In this document: positions 57,386 to 64,000 of the stretch, one piece after another | Layout: every line of letters starts with the position of its first letter | How positions within the stretch are numbered: position 1 is the stretch's first letter | NCBI GenBank assembly: GCA_963712765.1 | Contig: CAVQIX010000007.1 | Location: forward strand, 1 to 64,000 | Origin: CAXMST01 sp963712765 | GTDB lineage: Bacteria > Actinomycetota > Thermoleophilia > Solirubrobacterales > 70-9 | Direction: 5' to 3' | DNA length: 64,000 bases | Made by a program: the position numbers and the translations under genes | The notes under the pieces: generated by a model | What the model was told of the DNA's origin: nothing | Database searches by the model: none | The model's input: the letters and a program-made list of their open reading frames with translations, nothing else

Positions 57386-58645
57386 ATGGAGCGCCAGGTC
57401 TCGATCGAGGTTCGCGACGTCTCGAAGAGCTTCGAGATCGCAGCTCCACGCGGCTCGCTCGTGCAGCGGCTGCGCGGACGGGGCGCGCCCCGGAGCCGCA
57501 CGCTCGAGGTCCTGACGGGGATCAGCTTCGAGGTCGGTCAGGGCGAGTTCTTCGGCATCGTCGGCCGCAACGGCAGCGGCAAGAGCACCCTGCTGAAGCT
57601 GCTCGCGAGCGTCTACAAGGCCGACGGCGGCCGGATCAGGGTCGCAGGGCGCCTGGCCCCCTTCCTCGAGCTGGGCGTTGGCTTCGATCCCCAGCTTCCG
57701 GCCCGTGAGAACGTCGTCCTCAACGGAGTGATGATGGGGCTGACGCCGCAGGAGTCGGAGCGGCGCAGCGACGCGGTGATCGATTTCGCCGGCCTGCGCG
57801 ACTTCACCGACCTGCAGCTGAAGAACTATTCCTCAGGGATGAAGGTGCGACTTGCCTTCGCGGCCCTGACCGAAGTGGATGCCGACATCCTGCTGCTGGA
57901 CGAGGTCCTGGCGGTCGGCGATGCAGAGTTCCAGGACAAGTGTGAGACCACGTTCAAGCGGATGCGTGATCAGGGCCGGACGATCGTTCTCGTCACCCAC
58001 TCGATGGCCACCGTCAACGCCCAGTGCGACCGCGCGATGGTGATCGACGATGGGGTGATCGACGCGATCGGGGAGCCGCTCGAGGTCTCCAACCGCTACC
58101 TCGAACTCAACCTCCGCGCCGCCGCCGAGGCGAACGAGGACGAGGAGGTCGTCGGTTTCGCCGCCCGCTACGCGGACGTACTGGCCGACCCTCTGGTCGT
58201 GATCACCGACGCCTGGATGCTCGGCGATCACACCGAGCGCGGTCTCGAGGTTCCCGAGCGGGAGCCGATCGAGGTGCGGATGCTGGCCGAGGTCCTGCGA
58301 CCGATCACCCGGCCCGGGTTTCGGCTGCGGATCGACGACGAGCGCGGCAAGGCGATGTTCCACGGCGGCTCCACCGACCTCGACCCTGGGCGGGAGGTGG
58401 CCGAGCCAGGCGATCGCCTCGAGGTGTCGATCACGATCGAGAACCGCCTGGCGGCCGGCAAGTACGTGTTCGCCGGCGGGCTCACCCAGCAGCAGGCGAA
58501 CGGCTCGCCGGAGCCGGTCAGCCCTGTCTCCTCCCTGACCTTCAGCGTGGCCGGCGATGAGAACTACGGCGTGCTCTCGGTCGAACACGAGGTCTCGATC
58601 CGACGACTCGCCGGGGACACCGCCTCCCACACCAACCCCGGCTAG
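57386..58645 (+). CDS. wzt: ABC transporter ATPase with Wzt-type sugar-binding domain (exporter 2)
   Basis: A 419-residue ATPase. Walker A is FGIVGRNGSGKSTLLKLLA, the signature is KNYSSGMKVRLAFA, Walker B is DILLLDEVLAVGDAEFQ, and VLVTHSMATV holds the switch His. Residues about 255-410 are beta-rich (EVRMLAEVLRPITRPGFRLR, GKYVFAGGLTQQQANG) and match the Wzt C-terminal carbohydrate-binding domain that recognises finished, often capped, glycans. So chain-end modification by nearby methyl- or sulfotransferases could signal export. Stop codons of this gene and the broken GT2 share CTAG. Confidence 0.92.
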   Translation: MERQVSIEVRDVSKSFEIAAPRGSLVQRLRGRGAPRSRTLEVLTGISFEVGQGEFFGIVGRNGSGKSTLLKLLASVYKADGGRIRVAGRLAPFLELGVGFDPQLPARENVVLNGVMMGLTPQESERRSDAVIDFAGLRDFTDLQLKNYSSGMKVRLAFAALTEVDADILLLDEVLAVGDAEFQDKCETTFKRMRDQGRTIVLVTHSMATVNAQCDRAMVIDDGVIDAIGEPLEVSNRYLELNLRAAAEANEDEEVVGFAARYADVLADPLVVITDAWMLGDHTERGLEVPEREPIEVRMLAEVLRPITRPGFRLRIDDERGKAMFHGGSTDLDPGREVAEPGDRLEVSITIENRLAAGKYVFAGGLTQQQANGSPEPVSPVSSLTFSVAGDENYGVLSVEHEVSIRRLAGDTASHTNPG

Positions 58646-60112
58646 ACCGAAGCCCGCCCCCTGCGGATCAGACGCTCGCGGCTGCGCCGGCGGACCGAGT
58701 CCCAGGCCAATCCGGCGAGAATCACGCGCTCACGACCAAGGGTCTCGGTCGTCGCGAATCCATCGGTAGCGACTCTGCGCGCGAGCCAGCTACGAGCGCG
58801 CCGCCGGTCGAGCAGCGTCTCGATCACCGCCAGCTTCCCGGGGTCGATGCGATCGCCGAGCCGGGCCCGCAGCACGGTCGCCGCGAGGAAGAGGCGGCAG
58901 TAGATGTGGAAGTAGGGGAGCCCGCCAGCCGAGTGGTAGCGGCGGCCGGACCCCCGCCGGCGATACCGATCGCGGCCTGCGAGCGGGGCGCTGAAGCGGC
59001 CCTCGCCGTTGGCCCGAGGAAGCCGATCGCCGCCCCCCCGTGCTGGACGTAGTCGTAGAGCGGCCCGTCGACGTAGCAGATCGGGCCCAGCGCCATCGCC
59101 ACCTGCGCGATCCAGTGATCGTGGTAGGCGGCGCCGTGCCGCGGCGGGAACGGCAGCACGTCGTCGAGCAGGTCCGGCCGGAACAGAGAGGCGGCCCCGG
59201 TGACGGTGTTGGCGAGGACCAGCGAGCCGAAGTCGGTGTGGTTGATGCGGCGGTACCCCAGTAGGTATCGGCGAGATCCCTGCCCGCCCGGTTCGTGATC
59301 CGCATGTCACTGAAGACCAGCGCGCCTCGGGCTCGCAGCCCCGCGATCAGGCGCTCGAGCTTCTCCGGGTACCAGTCGTCGTCCTGGTCGCTGAGCGCGA
59401 CCAGCTCGGCCTCGGGCGGCACCATCGCCAGCGCCCGCTCGAAGTTCGCGTAGAAGCCGCGATTGGCGGCCGCTACTCGAGACCTCGAACCGAGGGTCGT
59501 CGCCGACCATCCGCTCGATCGCTGCCAGCGACCGGGCACGGAGCCGTCGTCGCTGATCAGGCAGATCCAGTGGCGGTGGGTCTGGGCGCGGATCGAGTCG
59601 ATCTGTCGACGGAGCATCTCCGGGTCGGGCTCGTAGGTCGCCATGCAGATCGCGACCAGGGGCCCTCTCGCCGCGACCGACCCGCGGTCGGCAACCGAGC
59701 GCCACGCACCCGATCCCAAGCTGCGGCACGATCCGGGGATCGAGCCCAGCATCACCCGCGCCGTCTCCTCGGCCTCGCCGTGGGAATCCGGAAGCCACCG
59801 GGGAGTGTGACTCGGCGAACCGCCGCCGGGCTCTCGGGGGACCATCGCCCACCAGTAGTCGTGGCCTCGCGCATCCGCGAAGGCGCCAGGCCGAGGCCGA
59901 GCAACCGACGTCGGGCGGCCACCGAGAACGACGTCGAGCGCGATCGGCGGCTCGCCGTCGATCCGGCAGCGGCCGTCGAGGAACAGCGGCCGCGCCACCG
60001 CCACCGGTGACGACCCGGGGCTCCGGAAGCGGCGTGAGGCGACCTCGGTCCAGGTGCGTCGGGCAGGCGCCGGCTTCCATGACCCGAGGATCGCATAGTC
60101 TGATCGCGGCAT
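58642..60112 (-). pseudogene. GT2-family glycosyltransferase with multiple frameshifts
   Basis: The complete protein can be read only by changing frame several times. Pieces in order are LVAICMATYEPDPEMLRRQI, ICLISDDGS, (shift) LAAIERMVGDDPRFEV, (shift) AAANRGFYANFERALAMV, VALSDQDDDWYPEKLE, DLADTYWG, (shift) YRRINHTDFGSLVLANTVTG, HDHWIAQVAMALG, (shift near 59,020) and ANGEGRFSAPLAGRDRY to the end. Three of the shifts lie in G runs and each is repaired by one added G. It was a full GT2 (DxD in DQDDDW). Either sequencing errors or real decay is possible. The minus ATG at 60112 overlaps the plus-strand sulfotransferase start. Confidence 0.75.
60096..60101 (+). promoter_or_regulatory. -10 hexamer TAGTCT, leaderless-type
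   Basis: TAGTCT lies nine bases before ATG 60111. Confidence 0.38.
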
Positions 60113-60827
60113 GAGCAGCGAGCGCTTCCTCATCCTCTGCCTGGCGAGGACCGGCTCCAGCCACCTCGTCGACCTGCTCGATTCGCACCCCGCGATTCGC
60201 TGCTACGGGGAGGTGCTCAACGAGACTCACCCGAAGGCGGCGCCGAGCGGCTGGATCGGCGACTCAGACGCGCCGGACGCGATCGCACACGTCGAGCGGC
60301 TGCTCGGCGAGCGGCCGCCGGGCATCGCTGCGGTCGGCTTCAAGCTGCCGATCAACTCGATCCGCGACCACCCCGAGATCGCCGACTGGGTTGTCGCCGA
60401 GCGCGGGGGCGGGATCGTACGCTTGCGGCGCCGCAACCTGCTCGAGCTGCTCGTCTCCCGGCGGATGCTGCAGGCGACGCTCGTCTCGCAGTCGGTCGAC
60501 GGCAGCTACGGCGACGCAAGCGTGCGGATCGAGCCGCGGGCGGCGCTGCGCGCACTGGAGCGGATCGAGGCCGAGGAGACAGAGCTCGACCGCCTCGCCG
60601 CCGGCCACCCGGAGGTCGCGATCGACTACGAGGAGCTGGCCGCACCCGAGGCGCTCGAGCGCGTGCAGCAGTTCCTCGGGGTCGGGCCGGCGCCGCTGCG
60701 CTCCCGCTACGAGAAGCTGCGGACGCGGAGCCTCGCGGAGACGGTCGAGAACTGGGACGAGCTCGCGGCCCGGCTGCGGCGAAGTCGGTACGCGCCACTG
60801 CTCGCCGAGTCGGCCGGCAACGAATAG
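60111..60827 (+). CDS. Stf0-like sulfotransferase
   Basis: A short, 238-residue sulfotransferase. FLILCLARTGSSHLVDLLDS is the PAPS phosphosulfate loop at the extreme N-terminus, and GGIVRLRRRNLLELLVSRRM stands in the 3'-phosphate position. VAIDYEELAAPEALERVQQF is the usual late motif. It probably sulfates a sugar or trehalose-type lipid. ATG 60111 follows TAGTCT by nine bases; the divergent, broken GT2 begins at the same spot. Confidence 0.8.
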   Translation: MSSERFLILCLARTGSSHLVDLLDSHPAIRCYGEVLNETHPKAAPSGWIGDSDAPDAIAHVERLLGERPPGIAAVGFKLPINSIRDHPEIADWVVAERGGGIVRLRRRNLLELLVSRRMLQATLVSQSVDGSYGDASVRIEPRAALRALERIEAEETELDRLAAGHPEVAIDYEELAAPEALERVQQFLGVGPAPLRSRYEKLRTRSLAETVENWDELAARLRRSRYAPLLAESAGNE

Positions 60828-60842
60828 CACCGGCCGGATCCC

Positions 60843-60848
60843 TAGATT
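60843..60848 (+). promoter_or_regulatory. -10 hexamer TAGATT before a possible ATC start
   Basis: TAGATT is six bases before the codon ATC 60855, which opens the HD-domain frame. The spacing matches other leaderless starts in the window. Confidence 0.3.
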
Positions 60849-60854
60849 CAGGGG

Positions 60855-61445
60855 ATCGACGAGGAGCCTGGAGAAGTACAAGTCGACGAGGCCGAGCTGA
60901 CCCGCCAGGCGGGAGCGCCCCTGCTCGACGCCCTGAGCGAACGCCTGCCGGCGGCGGGCGAACGCGCCGAGATCGCCGCCGCGGTCGCCGGCGCCGCGGC
61001 GGCCGAGATCGCCGCCAGCGATTCGGAACTGATCATCGAGGCTGCGCGACTGCACGAGGTTGGAAAGCTCTACGTCCCCGCGGAGCTGCTCGTCAAGCCT
61101 CCCGCCCAGCTGACCGAAGCCGAATGGCGGCGAATGCGCTCCCATCACGAGGACGGTGCGGCGCTCGCCCGGGGCGCCGGCGTCCCGAAGCGGGCCGCGA
61201 CTCTGATCCTGCACGCGCGGGAGAGCTGGGACGGGAGCGGGCCGGGGGGTCTGCGCGGGCAGGAGATACCGCTCGGCTCACGGATCATCGCTGCCGCGCA
61301 GGAGTACGTCGACGCGCCCTACGCGCCCGGAGCTCCTGCCGCCGAGCCGCTGGATATCGCGATCGATCGCCTCCAGCGTCAATCCGGGGAGAGGCTCGAC
61401 CCAGTCGTTGCGGACATCGTCTTGGAGGCGGCGAGAGCGGACTGA
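60855..61445 (+). CDS. Degenerate HD-GYP-type domain protein
   Basis: The frame encodes about 196 residues. Motifs follow the HD-GYP order but are altered: ARLHEVGKLYVPAELL (HD to HE), MRSHHEDGAALARG, ILHARESWDGSGPGGLRG (HHE and GYP changed), and SRIIAAAQEYVDAPY (RI...DxYDA altered). Active relatives hydrolyse cyclic di-GMP; here several metal ligands are missing, so a binding or structural role is more likely. No ATG, GTG or TTG precedes the HD part; ATC 60855 and CTG 60897 are the candidates. ATG 61134 would cut the domain. Confidence 0.65.
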   Translation: MDEEPGEVQVDEAELTRQAGAPLLDALSERLPAAGERAEIAAAVAGAAAAEIAASDSELIIEAARLHEVGKLYVPAELLVKPPAQLTEAEWRRMRSHHEDGAALARGAGVPKRAATLILHARESWDGSGPGGLRGQEIPLGSRIIAAAQEYVDAPYAPGAPAAEPLDIAIDRLQRQSGERLDPVVADIVLEAARAD

Positions 61446-61452
61446 GCGGCGG

Positions 61453-63123
61453 TCAGCCCGGCGGCTCGCAGACCCGGATCCGACCGGCGCCGACGATCAA
61501 TGCCTCCCACGGTTCGGGGCTGGCGTCAGTGGGGATCTCCAGCAACCTTGCTTCGCCGGCCACGAGGGGGGCTAGCGGCACCTCGAATCCGTCGCCGAAG
61601 CGCCGCAGCGAGACCTCCGCGTCGGAGTCGGAGACGACTACGGCTCCGCCGGGCGGCAGGCGCACCGGCCTCCCGGCGCCGGCCGGATCTCGAGAACACC
61701 CTCGAAGCCTGCCTCGGTACGGCTCGAGCCGGAGGTCGTAGATCTCAGCGAGATCCACATCCACCTGGGCGCGCGAGCCGGCTGGAGCCCCGGGCAGCTC
61801 CCCGGTTGAGATGGCCGGGGAGCCGTAGCGATCGACGGACTCCAAATATGGGCCGGCACCCACAGGCACCCGGAATCCACCGTTGAAGCTGGGGTCGACG
61901 GAGCCCCGGGCCAGTTCGATCCCGGCCAACCGCGCCTCCACATCAGCGGAGAGAGTCTGCAGGAACTGCCCGCGGTCACGGAGCAGAAAGAGGTTCCCCG
62001 GCAGGGTCAGGATCAGCGCCAGGGTGGCGACGAGGAGGTTTCTCCCGGTCGCCTCGATCCCCCGTAGGGCCTCCGCGCCGAGCACGAGCAGAAGCATCCC
62101 GACGGGGAACGCGTAGCGGGCGGCCTCCGGGGGGCGCAGCAGCGCGAGTGCATTGACCGCCGAGCCAAGCCATAGGACGATCAGGGCTCCCCCGACAGCG
62201 ACGGCCAGCGGAGTGAGTCCAACCCGTCGGAATCGCACGAAGAGCAGGACGATCAGGCCCGCGGCCAGCACCTCTCCCCAGCGTTGTTCGATCAGCGGTC
62301 CGGCGCCGATCGGGTCGAAGTCGAGGGCGACGCCGGCCAGGGCGGCCGCCGCGGCCGCGAGGGAGTCGAGCGCATAGGCCGGTGTGAGGAGGGCCTGATC
62401 GGCGAAGCTCTGCGTCGCGTCGTCCCGCCCGTAGCCGAGCCACCAGAATGCGAAGAGCAGGAGCGCGGGCATCAGCGCCCAGAGTCGGCGCCAGCCCCCG
62501 GTGCGGGACAGCAGCAGCAGCCCGGCGCCGATTACCACCACGATCCCGATCTCGAACGCCAGGATCGAGAGTACGAACAGCGCGGCCGCAGCGACATCCC
62601 AACGTCGGGTACCCCGCTCGAGAGCGAGGAGCCCGGCCAGGCCCAACGCAAAGGTCTGCGACCACGAGGCGGCCGACGGCTGGATCGGCTCCCAGGTCGA
62701 TCCGAGGAACATCAGGAGAACGGCCGGCGCGAGCGCGATCAGCGGCCCAACCCTGCGGCGGGCCGCGAGGTAGACAACGGCCGAGGCGCCAATCGTCGAG
62801 GCGACCACCATCAGACGGATCGGCAGCTGTTCCGGGCCGAAGAGATCGACGCTGACCGTCAGGTACGCGCGGGTGATCGCGATCAGATGGCCGTTGTGCG
62901 CTTTCAGAATCGCGTCGGCCGAATAGCCGTCGAGATCGCCGAACCAGCGGAGCTCGTCCGACGTGAAGATGGTGTCCCGGGTGGCGACCAGAACGACGAC
63001 TGCGTAGGCGAAGGCCGCCGCGATCAGACCCGCCACCGCGATCTGCTCGCGTCGCGGGTGCTCGGACAGCCGGTCGGCTGCCCCCGAGACTCGCGCACCC
63101 AACTCCCCCAGGGCGCCGTTCAC
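61453..63123 (-). CDS. Polytopic membrane protein, glycosyltransferase-like (GT39/GT-C type)
   Basis: A 556-residue protein with about 10-11 hydrophobic helices up to residue 390 and an outer beta-rich domain of 160 residues. An early outer loop holds TIFTSDELRWFGDLDGYSAD, in which acidic residues sit where GT-C enzymes carry catalytic Asp/Glu, and HNGHLIAITRAYL follows. This layout fits a polyprenyl-phosphate-sugar-using transferase, but no family-specific motif proves it. The GTG start is in frame; it is the last gene of the minus-strand group reaching the right edge. Confidence 0.65.
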   Translation of the reverse strand: MNGALGELGARVSGAADRLSEHPRREQIAVAGLIAAAFAYAVVVLVATRDTIFTSDELRWFGDLDGYSADAILKAHNGHLIAITRAYLTVSVDLFGPEQLPIRLMVVASTIGASAVVYLAARRRVGPLIALAPAVLLMFLGSTWEPIQPSAASWSQTFALGLAGLLALERGTRRWDVAAAALFVLSILAFEIGIVVVIGAGLLLLSRTGGWRRLWALMPALLLFAFWWLGYGRDDATQSFADQALLTPAYALDSLAAAAAALAGVALDFDPIGAGPLIEQRWGEVLAAGLIVLLFVRFRRVGLTPLAVAVGGALIVLWLGSAVNALALLRPPEAARYAFPVGMLLLVLGAEALRGIEATGRNLLVATLALILTLPGNLFLLRDRGQFLQTLSADVEARLAGIELARGSVDPSFNGGFRVPVGAGPYLESVDRYGSPAISTGELPGAPAGSRAQVDVDLAEIYDLRLEPYRGRLRGCSRDPAGAGRPVRLPPGGAVVVSDSDAEVSLRRFGDGFEVPLAPLVAGEARLLEIPTDASPEPWEALIVGAGRIRVCEPPG

Positions 63124-63187
63124 CTGCTACCCCCGGTACGGCGAGGTGTGGCGTTCCGAGTGATGGTGCGGGCGGTCCGTGATCGGG

Positions 63188-63394
63188 TCATGGCGAGGTC
63201 GAGGTGGCCAGGTCGGCCGCATCGCGATCACCCATAGTACGCCGCAGGTGACTGATTCCGCCGTACCGGGGTATCGCAGGGATGAGCCCCGCCACGGTGA
63301 TCGGGACGAAGATGACGAAGCGGGCCGGCAGGACATAGCCGAGCGTCACCCCACCGGTCATGCCGAGCGCCTCGAGCACGACGATCATCGCCAC
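63188..63394 (-). CDS. Small two-helix membrane protein
   Basis: A 68-residue frame beginning MAMIVVLEALGMTGGVTLGY, with a second hydrophobic segment (FVIFVPITVAGLIPAI) and a polar tail. GGGGGAGG lies about nine bases before GTG 63394, between the methyltransferase and GT-C-like genes on the same strand. Coding support is the hydrophobic pattern and the ribosome site only. It may be a small helper of the neighbouring membrane enzyme. Confidence 0.45.
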   Translation of the reverse strand: MAMIVVLEALGMTGGVTLGYVLPARFVIFVPITVAGLIPAIPRYGGISHLRRTMGDRDAADLATSTSP

Positions 63395-63410
63395 GATCGG
63401 TGCCTCCCCC

Positions 63411-64000
63411 TCAACGCTCGGCAACCACCAAGAACTGCTTTCCCAAGAGCCGCCAGAGCGGAGGCATTCGCAGGTACGCCCGCGTCAGCGAGGCCGACGG
63501 CGGCAGGATCCCGCGGAACGAGTAGGGCAGGAAGCGGGGAACCGTCCTGGTCGGCTCGAAGCCGGCGGCGTAGAGGTGCTCTGAGACCGCGACGTGGGTC
63601 AGCGCCAGCGTGTGGTCAGCGCAGTCCCAGTACTCGTTGGCGCAGTAACGATAGTTCGGGCCCATGATCGCGATCCTCGCGCCGGGCTTGAGCCAGGTGT
63701 GCATTCGTCCCAGGAAGTCGGCGATCGCATCCTGGCTCGGCAGGTGCTCGAGGAAGTTGCTGACGAAGCCCCCGTCGAAGTGCGCCCCTGGCAGCTCCGC
63801 GTCGAAGACATCGGCGATCACCATCTTCGTGCCCTCGGCCGCGTGGGCGCGAGCGTGCTCGGTGCGGTCCAGGGCCCAGCGCTCATCGGCCGGGACCTGG
63901 TTGATGAACTCGCAGAGCCCGGCGGCGGGGTCGAGGACGACCTGCGGTGAGCCCAGCTCGCGATGGATGAAGGGCGCGATCTCACCCCAGACCCGCTCGC
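63411..64000 (-). CDS. SAM-dependent methyltransferase (N-terminus beyond window)
   Basis: At least 196 residues, running off the right edge. Visible motifs are VVLDPAAGLCEFI (SAM loop), WALDRTEHARAHA, MVIADVFDAELPG, then FDGGFVSNFLEHLPSQDAI and HTWLKPGARIAIMGPNYRY. This is a class I methyltransferase of the UbiE/MT11 kind common in glycan clusters. The C-terminus has LLGKQFLVVAER. Its partner genes lie downstream on the same strand. Confidence 0.82.
   Translation of the reverse strand, partial: ERVWGEIAPFIHRELGSPQVVLDPAAGLCEFINQVPADERWALDRTEHARAHAAEGTKMVIADVFDAELPGAHFDGGFVSNFLEHLPSQDAIADFLGRMHTWLKPGARIAIMGPNYRYCANEYWDCADHTLALTHVAVSEHLYAAGFEPTRTVPRFLPYSFRGILPPSASLTRAYLRMPPLWRLLGKQFLVVAER

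Overview
The window is GC-rich, densely packed bacterial DNA. Very high GC at third codon positions, many GTG and TTG starts, F420-type and WS/DGAT-type enzymes, ECF sigma and OmpR-type regulators, and an exported protein with short 'SSDIKxxxVxS' repeats all suggest an actinobacterium, most probably Thermoleophilia/Solirubrobacterales. That placement is inference from gene content; there is no rRNA here.

Positions 1-21,900 hold mixed housekeeping and accessory genes. They include the start of a SulP transporter, a DUF1269 protein next to a TetR regulator flanked by two copies of one palindrome, a TMEM175-like channel beside tRNA-Arg, a cytochrome P450, a WS/DGAT acyltransferase, an L,D-transpeptidase, tRNA-Ser(GCT), a fold-III PLP enzyme, an F420-type reductase-like protein, an aldonolactone oxidase, tRNA-Ser(TGA), an arylsulfotransferase with an RTX tail, and the GTPase BipA/TypA. 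From 15.2 to 20.5 kb lies a divergent redox locus. Four overlapping minus-strand genes (ferric-reductase-like membrane protein, ApbE flavin transferase, a single-pass Pro/Ala-rich protein, an acidic-tailed exported protein) face a plus-strand response regulator, histidine kinase and second acidic-tailed exported protein. A cupin and an ECF sigma factor, plus a relic of a second sigma gene, follow.

From 21.98 kb to the right edge is one very large cell-surface glycan locus. It encodes nucleotide-sugar enzymes (UDP-glucuronate decarboxylase, GDP-mannose dehydratase, GDP-fucose synthase), many GT2 and GT4 glycosyltransferases, two ABC-2 polysaccharide exporters (one ATPase with a Wzt-type C-terminal domain), and three PAPS-type sulfotransferases. 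It also carries an unusual decoration set: three CapK/PaaK-like adenylating enzymes, an AsnB-like amidotransferase, a MurF-like ligase with a Cys/His tail, a polymerase-beta-type nucleotidyltransferase, a hexapeptide acyltransferase, a PhyH dioxygenase, several methyltransferases, a threonine-synthase-like enzyme, a mutase large subunit and a degenerate thiolase. Genes are grouped in short alternating operons with 4-bp overlaps. I infer an exported sulfated glycan containing 6-deoxyhexose and possibly pentose, modified through acyl- or amide-forming chemistry.

Many first genes of operons have a TAnnnT hexamer 6-11 bases before the start codon, which suggests widespread leaderless transcription. 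One glycosyltransferase (58,642-60,112) is broken by several single-base frameshifts, most of them in G runs.
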